64,000 nt of DNA from Clusia tigrina (lineage: Eukaryota; Arthropoda; Insecta; Diptera; Clusiidae), in the NCBI GenBank assembly GCA_920105625.2, contig OV050030.1:108583216-108647215 (forward strand), given 5' to 3'. Every line of letters starts with the position of its first letter. Positions within the stretch are counted from its first letter, which is position 1. A program made the translations under genes and the position numbers. The notes beneath the pieces are model-generated. The model worked only from the letters and a program-made list of their open reading frames with translations. It did not search any database and was not told the origin of the DNA. This document shows, piece after piece, positions 10,730-21,740 of this stretch.

Positions 10730-11760
10730 AAGTTGTGTAGTCTAATGTGGAACAATTTCAAAAAATTATTATGTAGCTTTTTATTCTTGCCCTTAATTGT
10801 TACGACTGTTGTAACTGGGCTGCGGATCTCTGCTACTACATACGGACCTATCCAAACAGGTGAGAATTTGTGTCTTCTAGCCTGATTCTTCATGAGTACC
10901 TGGTCACCCACATGAAAAACTACTGGATTTAATACCTTGTTATAGGCTTCCCTGGCTACCCGTTTAACACATTCCTGATTTTCTCTAACCAATTCGTGCG
11001 CTCGCTGTAGCTGGTACCTTTGCACTTTATTGGGGTCACCAGCATTGTATAATGGCGCACACTTGCGCTTCAAATTAGCTGGCATGTTGAAATCAAACCC
11101 GTAGGGTGTTCTAAACGGAGTTTGCTTCGTTGATATATGCAGAGTATTGTTGTGTACATGCATTGCCGTGGTCAACCATTGATCCCAATTCGGGCCGTCC
11201 TCCTTTGCAAAACTGCGCAAGTACTCGGCCAGAGGTCGATGACTACGTCCCAATGAGCCATTCGCCTGTGGATGATATAGTGTTATATGCAATTTCTTGA
11301 TTCCCAGCATTTTACACGTTCCTGAGAATAGTTTCGATACGAAACTTGAACCATTGTCGGTTATCAAAACCTTAGGTATGTTGTACCGTGCTATAATTTC
11401 ATCAAAGAATGCCTTGGCCACCGTACTTGCTTCAGCATCGGGTATAGCCACGCACGCCATATACTTTGAGAAATCGTCCTCGAACGTCAACATGTATTTA
11501 TTTCCCGAAACTGTCTCAGGTAAAATACCTACAATATCCATATGAACTTTATCAAATGGCTGTTTTGGTGTGTCAGTTAACACCACTGGCATCTTTGTCT
11601 GCCTTGAACTCCTATTGGCCTAACATTTCGGACAACTCCTTGTATACTTTTTTATATCTCGGAGCATACCTTTCCATCCGTATACTCGCCTAATTCTGTC
11701 ATGGGTTTTCCAGAATCCCTGATGTCCACCTAGGGGTGAATCATGAAAACCCTTTAACAC
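10730..11760 (-). pseudogene. gypsy integrase, Glu to Gly
   Basis: The zinc domain starts near 11755 (FHDSPLGGHQG) and ends with CPKC near 11625, followed by a stop at 11620. The core resumes with a frame from 11592: first Asp in HMDIVG, second in LITDNGSSF. At 11248-11250 the third catalytic residue is Gly (SLGRSH) where Glu is expected. The C-terminal part (GDQVLMKNQARRH, WIGPYVV) and LHNNFLKLF complete the domain. Coding probably ends near 10730 although the frame stays open to 10615. Inactive because of the stop and the lost Glu. Confidence 0.85.
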
Positions 11761-12763
11761 AGCCTGTATATCTTTTCTATCCTTCAGCCATTCCACATTA
11801 CTGGCTGTTTGTTCATCGGTACCGAAACCCACATTGCTAACATCTCTTGTAGCAACAATTTTATCTTCTTGCATTCTCGCAGCCTTCTCCTTATCTGACC
11901 GTGCTTTGGCCCTCGTTTGCACTACTGATACCTTCTGTGCTTGCGGTACTCTGCTGAGTGCCTCCGCATTCAGATTCTTTTTCCCAGGTTTGTATATGAT
12001 TTCAAAATTATACTCCGACAATTTGTGTCTGAACCTGGCTAGCCTAGACGTTTGGTCTTTCAAATTGGTTATGCCTCTCAACGGCTGGTGATCAGTGTAT
12101 CTCTTAAATGGGCCTCCTAACAGATATGCCCTAAAATTCTTCGTAGCCCACACTATGGCTAGGAATTCCTTTTCTATTGTGGAATGCAATTGGTCGGTCA
12201 TTCCCGACTTGCCCTTGTGACAATACTGCCCCCAATGCTTCATTGCTAGCATCAGTGGTCAACAAAAAAGTTGGCTCAAAATCGGGGTACGCCAAAATTG
12301 GTGGCGAGCTAATTATTTCTTTTAGCCTCTCGAATGCTTGCTGACAGCTCTCTGTCCATTCGAATTTTGCCTCTTTTCGTAGCAACTTATTCACTGGCAA
12401 GACCTGCTAGTCCTGCCACGAACTTTCTATAATAGTTCACTAGTCCTAGGAATGCTTGCACTTCCTTTCTATTTCTCGGAATCGCTAAATTTTTAACGCA
12501 TTCCACCTTCTGCGGGTCAGGCAGTGCTCCTGCCTCTGAGCAACAATGGCCTAAATAAACCACCTCTCGTCGCAAAAATTGACACTTCTTCGTGTTCAAT
12601 TTCAAATTGTGGTCTCGTAATTTCTGGAGCACCTTGCATAAGCGTTGCGAATGCTGCTGCAAGTTCTTCCCATAAATTACAATATTATCGAGATACACAA
12701 AACAATCTAACCCTTGCAAACCTGTTAGCACATGGTTCATTAGCCGTTGGATCTGGAGATTAG
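11761..12763 (-). pseudogene. gypsy RT palm/thumb and RNase H
   Basis: From QRLMNHVL near 12745 the RT continues: the catalytic box at 12695-12684 reads YLDN instead of YLDD, then VVYLGHCCSE and FLGLVNYYRKF. Frameshifts near 12395 and 12140-12250 separate the RNase H parts: LLTTDASNEALGAV (first Asp), TIEKEFLAIVWA, RYTDHQPLRG, NAEALSR (the last Asp read as Glu). It breaks off at about 12763, where it meets the inverted gag/RT segment. Confidence 0.85.
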
Positions 12764-13425
12764 CGAGGGACGGTGGAAACTTGTCAACTTTGGATACAGA
12801 AGGATACAGAAGAATTGAAGATAAATACTGAGTTTCTCGACAATAAAACTAGAGTACTTTCTTGGCAACTCCGGGAAAATGAGGAAGCCGCATCGCATCT
12901 GGAATGGAAAATTTAGAGCTCAGGAGAATCGGGGCCACTTTTAAGTCAGCAAGAGTAAGATCGCCTTCAAGCTCTCAAATACATACGCAGATAGCACTAG
13001 CTTTGCCACCAAAAGTTCGCTGGCTGGAGTATTTAACTCCGGAAGGGATAGGTCGTGTGGTAAAGCCTAGATTAGTATTGAGTGAAGAAAGTGTAGCGGA
13101 GTTTTTGTTTGACGCATCTGAAATCGGTGTCGAGCCATTTTCTCCAGGAAGTTCCATAGATAATAAAAATAAGGGATATCAGCCAAAGGAGCCAGAATCA
13201 GTAACGGTACAGGAAACTCTCGATACAGTAGACAGTATTTCACCTGTACGAACAAACGGTCGAAGATTAATAAGTTTGAGTCCGTCACTGGTTAAGTACC
13301 TCTCAGATTCGGGAGAAGAGAATCTGGAAACCCCCACAGAGGTTAACGCTAATTTTTTATCAGAACTTAAGCAAGCATGTAGGAGTAAAATGGGCATTCT
13401 GGAAGTAGCTCATGCGGTTGTATGA
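12764..13425 (+). pseudogene. gypsy Gag middle part, inverted segment
   Basis: Begins in the Gag coiled coil (frame LSTLDTEGYRRIED...), shifts near 12900, then reads on from 12904 to 13425 as an acidic, serine-rich linker (LTPEGIGRVVKPRLVLSEES, SPVRTNGRRLISLSP). The first ~230 bases are an inverted duplicate of 14880-15118 at about 97 percent by eye. The part from 13143 is shared with copy A. Confidence 0.75.
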
Positions 13426-14177
13426 TCTGAGAACTGAGATACGGCGCTTCAAAAGAGGTTGTGAGTTAGCGGAACAGAGTCTTCCGGAAGCAGAAGGGGA
13501 ACACTTGATAAAGTGTATTAGACAAAGGTGATGCGTTTGATTTACTAATGCATAGCTCAGTAAGCACCCTGCCGGAGTTATACTCACTTTTAGATCGGAC
13601 ATATTTAAAACAAAAGTCGTACGACTGCATTGTACGGGAAATACAGGAATCAACTCAGAAACCAGGGGAAGAATTGAGAGCCTGTGGACGAAGGCTCCAG
13701 TCTCTGGGGAACGCTGCTGAGACAGAAGCCAACAGGCAGTTTCCAGGAAACGTTGCAGCATACAAGGCTCTAGTAGAACGAGCTATGATTTCTGTGTTTA
13801 AAGCAGGTCCGATAAATAGGGACTTGGCTAATTATATTCTTAATCTCACGCAGAGGAGTATGGCAGAATTAGTTAAAGCGGTCTCTTCCGCCGAATCAGC
13901 AATCCAACAGCGTGCGACAACAGGTGGAATCTGTTGGAATAATGCTCCTGCAGAGGTAGGACCGGTACAGCAGCGGAACCCAAGGGGAGTCGGCAGATTG
14001 ATGGATCAAGTTCCGCAACAAAGAGACCAAGGATTCCTATTCGAGAGATTCCAGCCGAGGAAACCTATTTGCTCATTCTACCGTAAGCAAGGGCATACAA
14101 GGGATGCGTGCGTTACACGCAAAAACACGCCGCGGTGTACGCTTGCGTACCCAACGCCTCAGAAAAGGACTACCTGA
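13426..14177 (+). pseudogene. gypsy Gag capsid part, copy B
   Basis: Same as 284-1035. After a short frame with an in-frame break near 13529, it reads from Met 13548 to 14177, with the zinc-knuckle-like motif near 14072-14114 again carrying Tyr for the second Cys. Pro replaces Leu once near the start. It overlaps the RT frame at 14108 because the protease has been deleted between them. Confidence 0.75.
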
Positions 14178-14866
14178 TGGAGGAAGATTTTAGGCCTAAG
14201 TTCACTAGTTATGATAATTTTAAAGAACCGAATTATAGATCGGTTAATCAGATTAAGCAGGTAGATATAAGGGAAAGAATGGAGAGAGTGCTAGAATCAT
14301 TGAAGTTAGACCCAAGCGTAAATTTAGAAGAGAAGGCATCGATAGAAGCCATTTGTACGTCATTCCATGACATATTTTTGCTGGAAAGAGACAAGCTGAC
14401 ATATACACCAGAGATAGAGCATGAAATACCTACTAGGGTGGATCAACCACCAATAAACCAGAAGCAATACAGAGTGCCACAAGCTCACAAAGATGAGGTA
14501 AATAGGCAAGTGGAAGGAATGTTAAAAGATAACATAATTTCACCGAATATCTCGCCTTGGAATTCACCAATAATTTTGGTACCAAATAAGGGAGGTGCTC
14601 AGGGTCAAAAGAAGTGGAGAATGGTCGTCGATTTTAGGAAATTATACAACGCCACTATCAAGCAGGTGTTCCTAATTCCAAGGATAGAAGAAATTCTGGA
14701 TCAATTGGGGCATAGTAGATATTTTTCTACACTTGATTTAGCGAGTGGCTACCGCCAAGTTCTGGGTGGATACCCAAGATAAGCAGAAAACCGCGTTCCG
14801 CACCGGTTTAGGGCATTATGAGTTTAACAGAATGCCGTTTGGATTAACAGGAGCACCGGCTACCTA
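14108..14866 (+). pseudogene. gypsy reverse transcriptase N-terminal part, copy B
   Basis: Same as 966-1722 with one change (VPNKGG for VPKKGG in the fingers motif). Frameshift near 14763. The coding sense ends at the inversion junction near 14866. Confidence 0.85.
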
Positions 14867-15565
14867 TTAATCCTAACGGGTCTGCGTATGTATTTGAGAG
14901 GTTGAAGGCGATCTTACTCTTGCTGACTTAACAGTGGCCCCGATTCTCCTGAGCTCTAAATTTTCCTTCTCCAGATGCGATGCGGCTTCCTCAGTTTCCC
15001 GGAGTTGCCAAGAAAGTACTCTAGTTTTATTCTCGAGAAATTCAGTATTTATCTTCAATTCTTCTGTATCCTTCTGTATCCAAAGTTGACAAGTTTCCAC
15101 CGTCCCTCGCTAATCTCCAGAGTACCTGCGCTTCCCTCTTGCTCGTTGCTGATTCCAATTGTTCAAACAATTTTTCTGCGAACAACTTTACCTCCGTCTG
15201 TAAAGACCTTAGCTTGTCTTGAGCCTTGTCCTCCTGCGAACTAGGACTATCTTCCTGCGCTTCCAGCTCTTCCAGATCTAATCTGAACTTGGTCAACCAG
15301 TCCCGTGTTAAACCGTTGACATATAACGGATAATCCTTGGCAAAGTATTTCTTGTCGCCACAACAGTCCTTAAAATTTAACAACTCCTCGTTGTTATCAC
15401 TGAATGTCTTCAACAAGGCCTCTGGTTCCGCTATTCTCTTACGGTAGTACGCGCAATTTTTTTTGCCTTGCTATCCTTCCTATAGTTCCTGATTTTCCTT
15501 TGGAATGCCTCACTCTGCCGCTTTTGCTCTTCCAGCAATATTTTCGCATCTTCTGGTGCTTCCAT
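14867..15565 (-). pseudogene. gypsy Gag 5' half, copy B
   Basis: Same as 1723-2423: Met at 15565, frameshift near 15468, charged coiled-coil region reading to 15042 and then 14873. In minus orientation this is the true 5' end of the gypsy element at 9240-15620; the rest of gag follows on the opposite strand. Confidence 0.75.
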
Positions 15566-16913
15566 AGACCGAATTAATCTTTACTTTCCACCCAAGACCT
15601 CAAAAACCACTTGTTACAGTATCCTAATTTTACAAAATAACTTGAAAATTCCCTTAAATAGTCCAATATGATTGCCCCAAATTCAATTAGTCCCAAAAAA
15701 AACGCTTAGCAGTATACCAAATTACAGTTTATTCATATTCATATTTATATTTATTTTATTCCACAAAAGTATTACCAGAAAATTTTCACACCCAAAGAAA
15801 CATTTTACCGCAGAATTATACGCAAATTCATTTCAGTAAAATGCTCTGTTGAGCTGTTCCGCTGTTCCATGCGAAATATAGGTTCATTCTTGCTGCGCAA
15901 ATTGTAGTTTCGGAACTACACAAACTTTGATGCGACAACATGTGTTGACGGCACCTCTTCAAATATCTTCACCTAATACTCTAACTCAATAGCCAAATAT
16001 TTAAAACAACCATTTAAATTAATTCATATGTCTCCACAATATATTTATTAACCCAATTCAAAAAATAATAGAAAGGTATTTTAAAAATAAATTAATTAAC
16101 TCGCTTTATCAAACAATACAATTCAATGATCATGTTGATCTCACTCTTAAAAGCTCTTAAAGCTAGTTGTAAAATTTAACCTCCGCTTGTTCCAGTCTGA
16201 ACATTTCCTGCCACAATCTATTGGCTTCGCTCCATGGCAGAGGAACTTCCTGATCCACCTGTTCTGCCAGAAACTTCCTCACGTCTATGCCAATAAGGTT
16301 GTGTGCGCGGCACCTTTGAAATGGGCCTCAGTTCATTCCTTCGATCTTCTGCAACCGTTACGTACTTGTTACTCTGGTCACTTATTTCCTGATATTCAAA
16401 GAAAATAAATATCCAATCTTAATACACGAACCGAACTTTAATACAACTTAATCGCTGCCACGAAACACGCTGCCAATCAAATACTCGGAACGTCCCCAAA
16501 AAGTGAACCTAATTTTATTCCGGTCCTTGACACGGACAATAGAATCAAACTTTAGTCCCACGAAACGAGCATAAAGAACACCATCCCCTATTATGAATGC
16601 ATGAACCCTATACCGTGGCACGTTCTTTCCTATATAACCTGACCATTAACCATTCTTTCGAATCGACCTAGTGTCACCTAACCGCAGCGGCTATTCAGCC
16701 CCGATGCTGCTTCATCTGCATGACCGGCGCAAAAGCGCCCACACGTCCACCGAAGAATCGTCGACAAAATTCATTTAAATACTAAAATGTCCTACTATAA
16801 GCATACTCACCATTCTTGCTCCCTCCATTGAACTCCTTTGAGATGGTTATCCTATTGGTTTCCTGTTGGTGGATTCCCGCGTAGGAGTGCTCTTTTCCTG
16901 GCACTCGACGTTG
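15566..16913 (-). other. Gypsy leader and noncoding region, copy B
   Basis: Same as 2424-3772. It includes the weak LTR-end/PBS candidate at about 15591-15612 and the unrecognised Met-less frame at 16303-16163. No other coding signal. Confidence 0.35.
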
Positions 16914-16932
16914 TATCCTACCAGCTGTGCCA

Positions 16933-17233
16933 AAATGATGTGTTGTCCTTGCTGCTCGTCGGGCGACTTCCTGTCGCGGGTCGCTGGACGCGTAGCTGAA
17001 AACTTTAAAACCCTATTGTTTTTAAATGAAGACCAAAGACACTTTTCGTTTTAAGATAAAATCACAAGACCTTATTTCTTACAAATACTAATTCTTATAT
17101 ACTATTTCTTAACACTTATCTCAATCTGTGAACTGACCTTTCTGGTGTTCCAGTTCCGCACCTGATAATTGGTCTCAGTTGGTCAAGTGTCGACGGTGCA
17201 TTACGCTGCCCTCGTCGGCTCGACTGCGGAACT
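16933..17233 (-). repeat. Solitary gypsy LTR candidate, copy B
   Basis: Matches 3792-4079 but has 13 extra bases near 17166-17179. TATA box near 17092-17108; PBS candidate at 16914-16932 as in copy A. Confidence 0.5.
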
Positions 17234-17937
17234 GTAATACCCTAAAATTTTACATAATAACATTACACAAACTTACTTGGAACCTAAAAGTATGTTCTAT
17301 TCTTAAATAACTTTTAGCACATGCTAATCCCACAGAGTGTGGCATCTATTAGGAGTCGATGCTGTGAGTTAACTACTTGTAGGTAGCTTGCTTCTAACTC
17401 ACAGCAAAGGAACCCCATCTTTCCATTTTAGAATTGGGATTTATGTCTGATATTGCAAAAGTTAAGCGTTGATGATTGTTGAATAAATGAATATATTTAA
17501 TACAGTATAAGTAATGTCTTAGGGTTTACAAAGCCCCTACTGCGAGCAATTCACCCTCATTTGTTGCATAGTTCTCTTCACACTTAGAAAATGACGTCGA
17601 AATCATAGTACAGCAATGCGCCTAAGGCAACTGAAGAGGCGGCAGTCATTAATTCAAAAGTTTTTTTCTTAGTTCGGGTGTAACATCTTTCGACGAATTT
17701 TTTTTAATTTGCTAACCGTCATTTCACCTTTGGGTAGCAATCTACCTAAAATTCAACTTCAAACTAAAATCTACCTTAGAATAAAATTTTCAATCCGGCT
17801 GAAACTTCATGACTTGATTGGTTGGTTGGTTTCAGTGGCTGATCCAAGTCGGTCCTCACATGGATCACAATTATCGCCTTAGCGACGTTTTGATACCACA
17901 ACCTCTCCTAACGCCGGAGAAAATGATGGGTTGTTCA
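17234..17937. other. Noncoding, probably LOA 3' untranslated region, copy B
   Basis: Same as 4080-4783. It follows the ORF2 stop of the LOA-like element on the minus strand. No gene seen. Confidence 0.4.
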
Positions 17938-19710
17938 CTAAATCCACTTTGTGGAGTTTAGGTATCTTAAAAGATCTTTCGGTTTTACACCCGAGAGATC
18001 GGATAAACTCGCTAGGAAATAGTTTCCTAGTGTTCTATTTCTTGCGGCCGCCAGAGCCGGGCATTCGCAAAGAAAATGGATTAAGGTTTCCTTCTCTTCT
18101 GAATTTCCACAACTTCTACAATGGGTATTGTATGGTCTCTGCAATTTCTCTGCATGAGTACCCACGAGCCAGTGACCCTTAAAGGCCGCCGTGAGGCGGC
18201 TGGTGTCCCTGCGGTCCCTGTTTATGAGATCCCTAGATCTCGCTGTGTTAAAGACTGGCCAGGTCGCCCGGGATGTATTACATGTTGTAAGTGTCCTCCA
18301 TCTATTGCCCGCCAAGGTAAGACAGTGCATGTAGATGCCCCTCTTAATCGCACCCATGCAAACAGGTACTAGTTCCACATGGGTTAGATCGAGAGAGGCT
18401 CCTGTGCGCGCCAATTCATCAGCCTTCTCATTTCCATCTATATTCCTGTGTCCGGGGACCCAGATGATTGTGATGTCAGCATGGTGACCTAGCGCCCTAA
18501 GTTCCTCCCTGAACTGTCTGACCAGTTTGGAGTTGATGATGTTTGATTGTAGGGCTTTTATGGCAGCCTGGCTGTCCACAAAAATAGCAACCGTGCTCCT
18601 CTGCCATTCTCTAATGTGGTGGGGGATCTGTCGACATGCCTCTCTGATCGCGAGTACTTCCGCCTGAAAAAGAAAGGCCGCCAATGTGTACTGCTTATGG
18701 TGGATTGTCTTTTCTACTGATCGAATTACCTCATGTAAAGCTGTTTCCGTAGATTTACCCCTGAGATATGCGTGTTGCGACTTCGAGAGGGGAAACTGAT
18801 CCACTGTATGCCTAAGGTGGATTTCCAGACCCCTCTCCATTGTTTTAAGAAGAAACGACGTAAGACTAATGGGTCTAAAATCTTTTGCCGACTCATGCCC
18901 ATTCTTCCCCGCTTTTGGGATGAAAACTACCTTTACCTTCCTCCAACTGAGGGCGATGTAGTTGAAGCGTATACATTCCTTATATATCCCCTTCAGCCAT
19001 TGGATCACCGCAACCTGTAACCCTTGCAGCATGATTGGGAAAATCCCACCCAAGCCCGGCGATTTGTAAGGCGAGAAACAATGTATAGAGTGTTTGATTT
19101 TTTCGTCCGTGAATATCAGGTCACAAACCGGTGGCATATGATTGCCCATAACGGGTAATTGAGATACATGCGCGGTATTTTTACAGTCTGGGAAGTGTGT
19201 TTGAAGTAAGAAATCAAGTGTTTCAGAAGATGTTTCCGTCCATGCACCATCCGTCTCTCTAAGGAAAGAGGGGCTGGTGTGTTCCTTGGACAGCATCTTG
19301 CTGAGTCTTGCTGAAGTAGAGGTTGCCTCAATTGATTCACAAAATTCTCTCCAGCCATTTTTCTTTGCTTCCCTGATAGATTTTTTGTAAACTTTGAGAC
19401 TCCCTTTATATCGTGCCCAATCTTCGTCCCTATAACATTGGTAGAACAGTTTCTTGGTTCTCTTCCTGAGATCAGATAATTTTTTGGACCTCCATGGTGG
19501 AAGAGTTTTTCTACTCCTAGTGACGGGACAAACGCACTTGTAAGCTATATTAAGAGCTTCCTCAAGATTCCCCACATTTTTGTCTATCGTCTCAGTAGAT
19601 TCAAATTTCATTGTGTTAGAAATTTTAAGTTTTGAACTAGCTACCCTCGTAAGAGTATCCCACTTTATTCTCCTGGGGTTTCTGTAAGCAATAGCATCTA
19701 CGGTTTTCAA
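17938..19710 (-). pseudogene. LOA-like ORF2: RT fingers fused to RNase H by deletion
   Basis: 590 residues. Residues ~1-150 are the linker after endonuclease (LPPWRSKKLSDLRKRTKKLF). About 190-345 hold the RT fingers: SPYKSPGLGGIFPIMLQG, KVVFIPKAGK, RPISLTSFLLK, HAYLRGKSTETALHEV and KQYTLAAFL. The next residues are FQAEVLAIREA, which is already inside RNase H. Missing are the palm with the catalytic Asp pair, the thumb and the first RNase H Asp. RNase H continues with IFVDSQAAIKAL and WVPGHRNIDGNEKADELA, then the zinc motif HCRSCGNSEEKETLIHFLCEC. The frame is uninterrupted across the deletion. Confidence 0.88.
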
Positions 19711-19739
19711 ATTTACCTTGAAAACTATCCAACTATGGT

Positions 19740-20219
19740 CCGAGAAGGACTTCTTGTTTGATACCCTCCATTCTCCTACCTGGACTGATGCGTCTTCTGA
19801 AATTAGAGTTAAATCTAGGACTTCTTCCCATCCAGCACATTTATTGAGTTGGGAAAGGTAAATGTGGGAGTATTCCCTCTGTTACATACTGTAAGGTTCG
19901 AATTATTTATAAAGTTAAAAATTGTTTTCTTAACTTGGATACATGATCCAATCTTATCACCGTTCCTGATATAGTGCATATTGTATTTGGTCAGCTTGAG
20001 CCCCATAACGTCATTTCCTCTGACCCATGGCTCCTGCACAATGCCGATGTCCGCGTCTTCTTCACCCAGGAAAACGGCAAAGTTATCTGATGCATTCTTA
20101 GAATGCTGCAGATTAATCTGCACTACCTTTAGCATCGGTACCCTGTTTTGCAGGCGCTTTGGAGACTTCTTCCGGAAGGTCCGTATCCTCTGGAATCTTG
20201 TTGGCCTCCTCCAACTCAT
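19740..20219 (-). pseudogene. LOA-like ORF2: APE-type endonuclease with internal deletion
   Basis: Begins near 20132 with VVQINLQHSKNASDNF and IVQEPWVRG, the first endonuclease motifs that would nick the target DNA. It then jumps from the middle (IQVKKTIFNF) to VCNRGNTPTF and, after a frameshift near 19830, to DLTLISEDA and SFSDHSWIVF, the last motif. Roughly 80 or more residues of a ~230-residue domain are missing in frame, including the central catalytic part. ORF1 overlaps its start. Confidence 0.82.
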
Positions 20220-21302
20220 CCGCGTCGCCCTCTGTCGAGCGGAAGATTTTTAATTTGGCGTACCTAACGCCAAAACGCATTTTGCAGTCGGCTGCTTCCA
20301 GGACACCAACGGACTCCTCGTTGATTGCCAGAAGCAGGGACATGCTTGTTTTCTGGGCACATTCGTTCTTGATGATCGCCCAGTCGTGCATTGACATATT
20401 GGGGTTTTGCCGCTGTAATAGCTGGAGCACCTTCCCGTCCTCGAGCTTCAGTATGGGTAGCCAAATGCGGGCTCTCGGTCATCTTGGGATATCCCCGGCT
20501 GGTATCAGCTTAAGCCTTAAGACTTCCCATGCTTCGCTAATCTTAGCTATGCACTTGCCGAGGAGTTCCTTCGACGGCCGATCGTCGCACCTGAACACCC
20601 TGCATCCACGTACCACATTGGAGGAGTCGAAGCCAGAAGGAGAAGCATCCGCATTGGACAAGATTGTTCCATCACCATCTCTGCCAATTTGGATTCAATC
20701 TCCCCCCATTTCTCCAGGACTTTCTTCCCCCCCTTGGTTATGTCGTCAATGAGCGCCACATGTAGCTCATTCCTAGCCACTTCGCTGCATGGTCGCCTTG
20801 TGCTCGTCGATGATGGTGTAGATGTTTTGGCGACCTTCTGTCTTTTTGAAGCCGAAAACGTCACATCCTGTGACCTGTTTCGCTTCGTCGCCTTTTCTGG
20901 GAGGGAGATTTGGTACTGCTCGTACTCATCGACAACAGTTTGGTACTTGGCCTTGTCCGCCTGGTCAAACTCATGTACCGACCCTTCCGCCTCATTCTTA
21001 GCAATTTTGCTTAAGATGAAGAGAGCTTTCTGGTACCGGTTTTTCCAGGCCGCTGCCTCGGACTTTGGCTTTTTCGGTTTTGGCTTAGAGTCCTTCTTCG
21101 CCGCTACCGACATGTTTGTTTTTGTTAGTGTTGTTGTTGTTGCACTGCTTGTGCTATCAGTGGGTTCACTGTTTGCCGACGTGCTCTTGCCATCGTCGGC
21201 TTCCATGGTCTCCTGACTGGAGGCCAGCAACTCATCCTCTGAGTGCGTGGTGCAAAGCACCGGGGTGGATTTTATGTGTTTTTTTGTTTGTATTTTTTCC
21301 AT
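20113..21302 (-). pseudogene. LOA-like ORF1 (nucleic-acid-binding Gag-like), frameshifted
   Basis: Met at 21302. N-terminus Ser/Thr-rich with a lysine-rich patch (KKDSKPKPKKPK), then a helical region (YQKALFILSKIAKNEAEGSV). The C-terminal half is cut into three frames (20547, 20479 and 20113 ends) and reads VRGCRVFRCDDRPSKELLGK and later ESVGVLEAADCKMRFGVRYAK. I take it as the DUF4780-like ORF1 of LOA elements, from memory. No CCHC knuckles seen. Confidence 0.7.
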
Positions 21303-21729
21303 CTTTTTCGTACGACTGCCCTCCCCCGAAGGCTTGGGCAGTCAAGGCTTTTTTGAGGGAAATGGCGGTCCACCGTGCCAGAGCCCTATGCCACGGTAAG
21401 GCCACCGTTACTCTCCGATGCGGCCTGGTTTCGGAGAGGCGCCGTTCGAATACAGTCTACGCGGATAACCCACTGACTACAAAACCCATCCAATAGGCAC
21501 GGACACGCATAACACCCTGGATTAGGGGGGAAGTGTTTATTGACTCTCCAGTCTAGATCCGTTGTGTTCAGTAAGTGGCAGGGTCACCTCGAGCAGAATG
21601 TGACTCTTCGTCACGCACTAACGGTCTTGGTAGAGTATAGGCTAAGGATCCAACATAGGACTATATTATGCATATCACAACCCTGAGGACTACCCCTTAA
21701 ACCCACTTCATGACTTAGTGACGAAACAA
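21303..21729 (-). other. LOA 5' UTR and junction to I-like element
   Basis: 21303-21540 is richer in G+C than its surroundings and lies upstream of ORF1 on the minus strand, fitting a 5' UTR. 21541-21729 has no coding sense; the border between the two elements is somewhere here. Confidence 0.45.
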
Positions 21730-21740
21730 TTTTCAAACAG

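Larger units (their letters stand above)
9240..15620 (-). mobile_element. Gypsy element with internal inversion
   Basis: In minus orientation the order is: leader/LTR end (about 15600), gag 5' half (15565-14867), an inverted segment 14866-12764 that reads gag 3' half to RT 5' half on the plus strand, then RT 3' half, RNase H, integrase (12763-10730) and a long 3' noncoding region to about 9240. Turning the middle segment round gives a normal gag-RT-RNase H-integrase order with RT joined almost exactly (GAPAT next to QRLMNHVL). Inverted repeats of ~235 bp (12757-12990 and 14880-15118) flank the segment. All frames are broken; the protease is deleted. Confidence 0.8.
13143..18154 (+). repeat. 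5-kb duplicated block, copy B
   Basis: Direct copy of 1-5000. The match ends at 18154, where this copy continues into intact LOA-like coding sequence. Its left end at 13143 is only where the window of copy A begins, so the true duplication may be longer. The spacing between copies is 13.1 kb. Confidence 0.95.
17830..21540 (-). mobile_element. LOA-like non-LTR retrotransposon, deletion derivative
   Basis: Minus-strand order: G+C-richer 5' UTR (about 21540-21303), ORF1, overlapping ORF2 with endonuclease, RT, RNase H and a C-terminal zinc motif. RNase H together with this ORF1 type points to the LOA/Jockey superfamily; assignment is from memory of the families. Two domains carry in-frame deletions and ORF1 has frameshifts, so the copy is non-autonomous. 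The 3' boundary is not certain. Confidence 0.75.

Noticed and set aside
20159..21496. Plus-strand frames of 126-197 residues across the LOA ORF1
   Set aside because: They are opposite-strand shadows of ORF1 and ORF2 sequence, with no recognisable domain.
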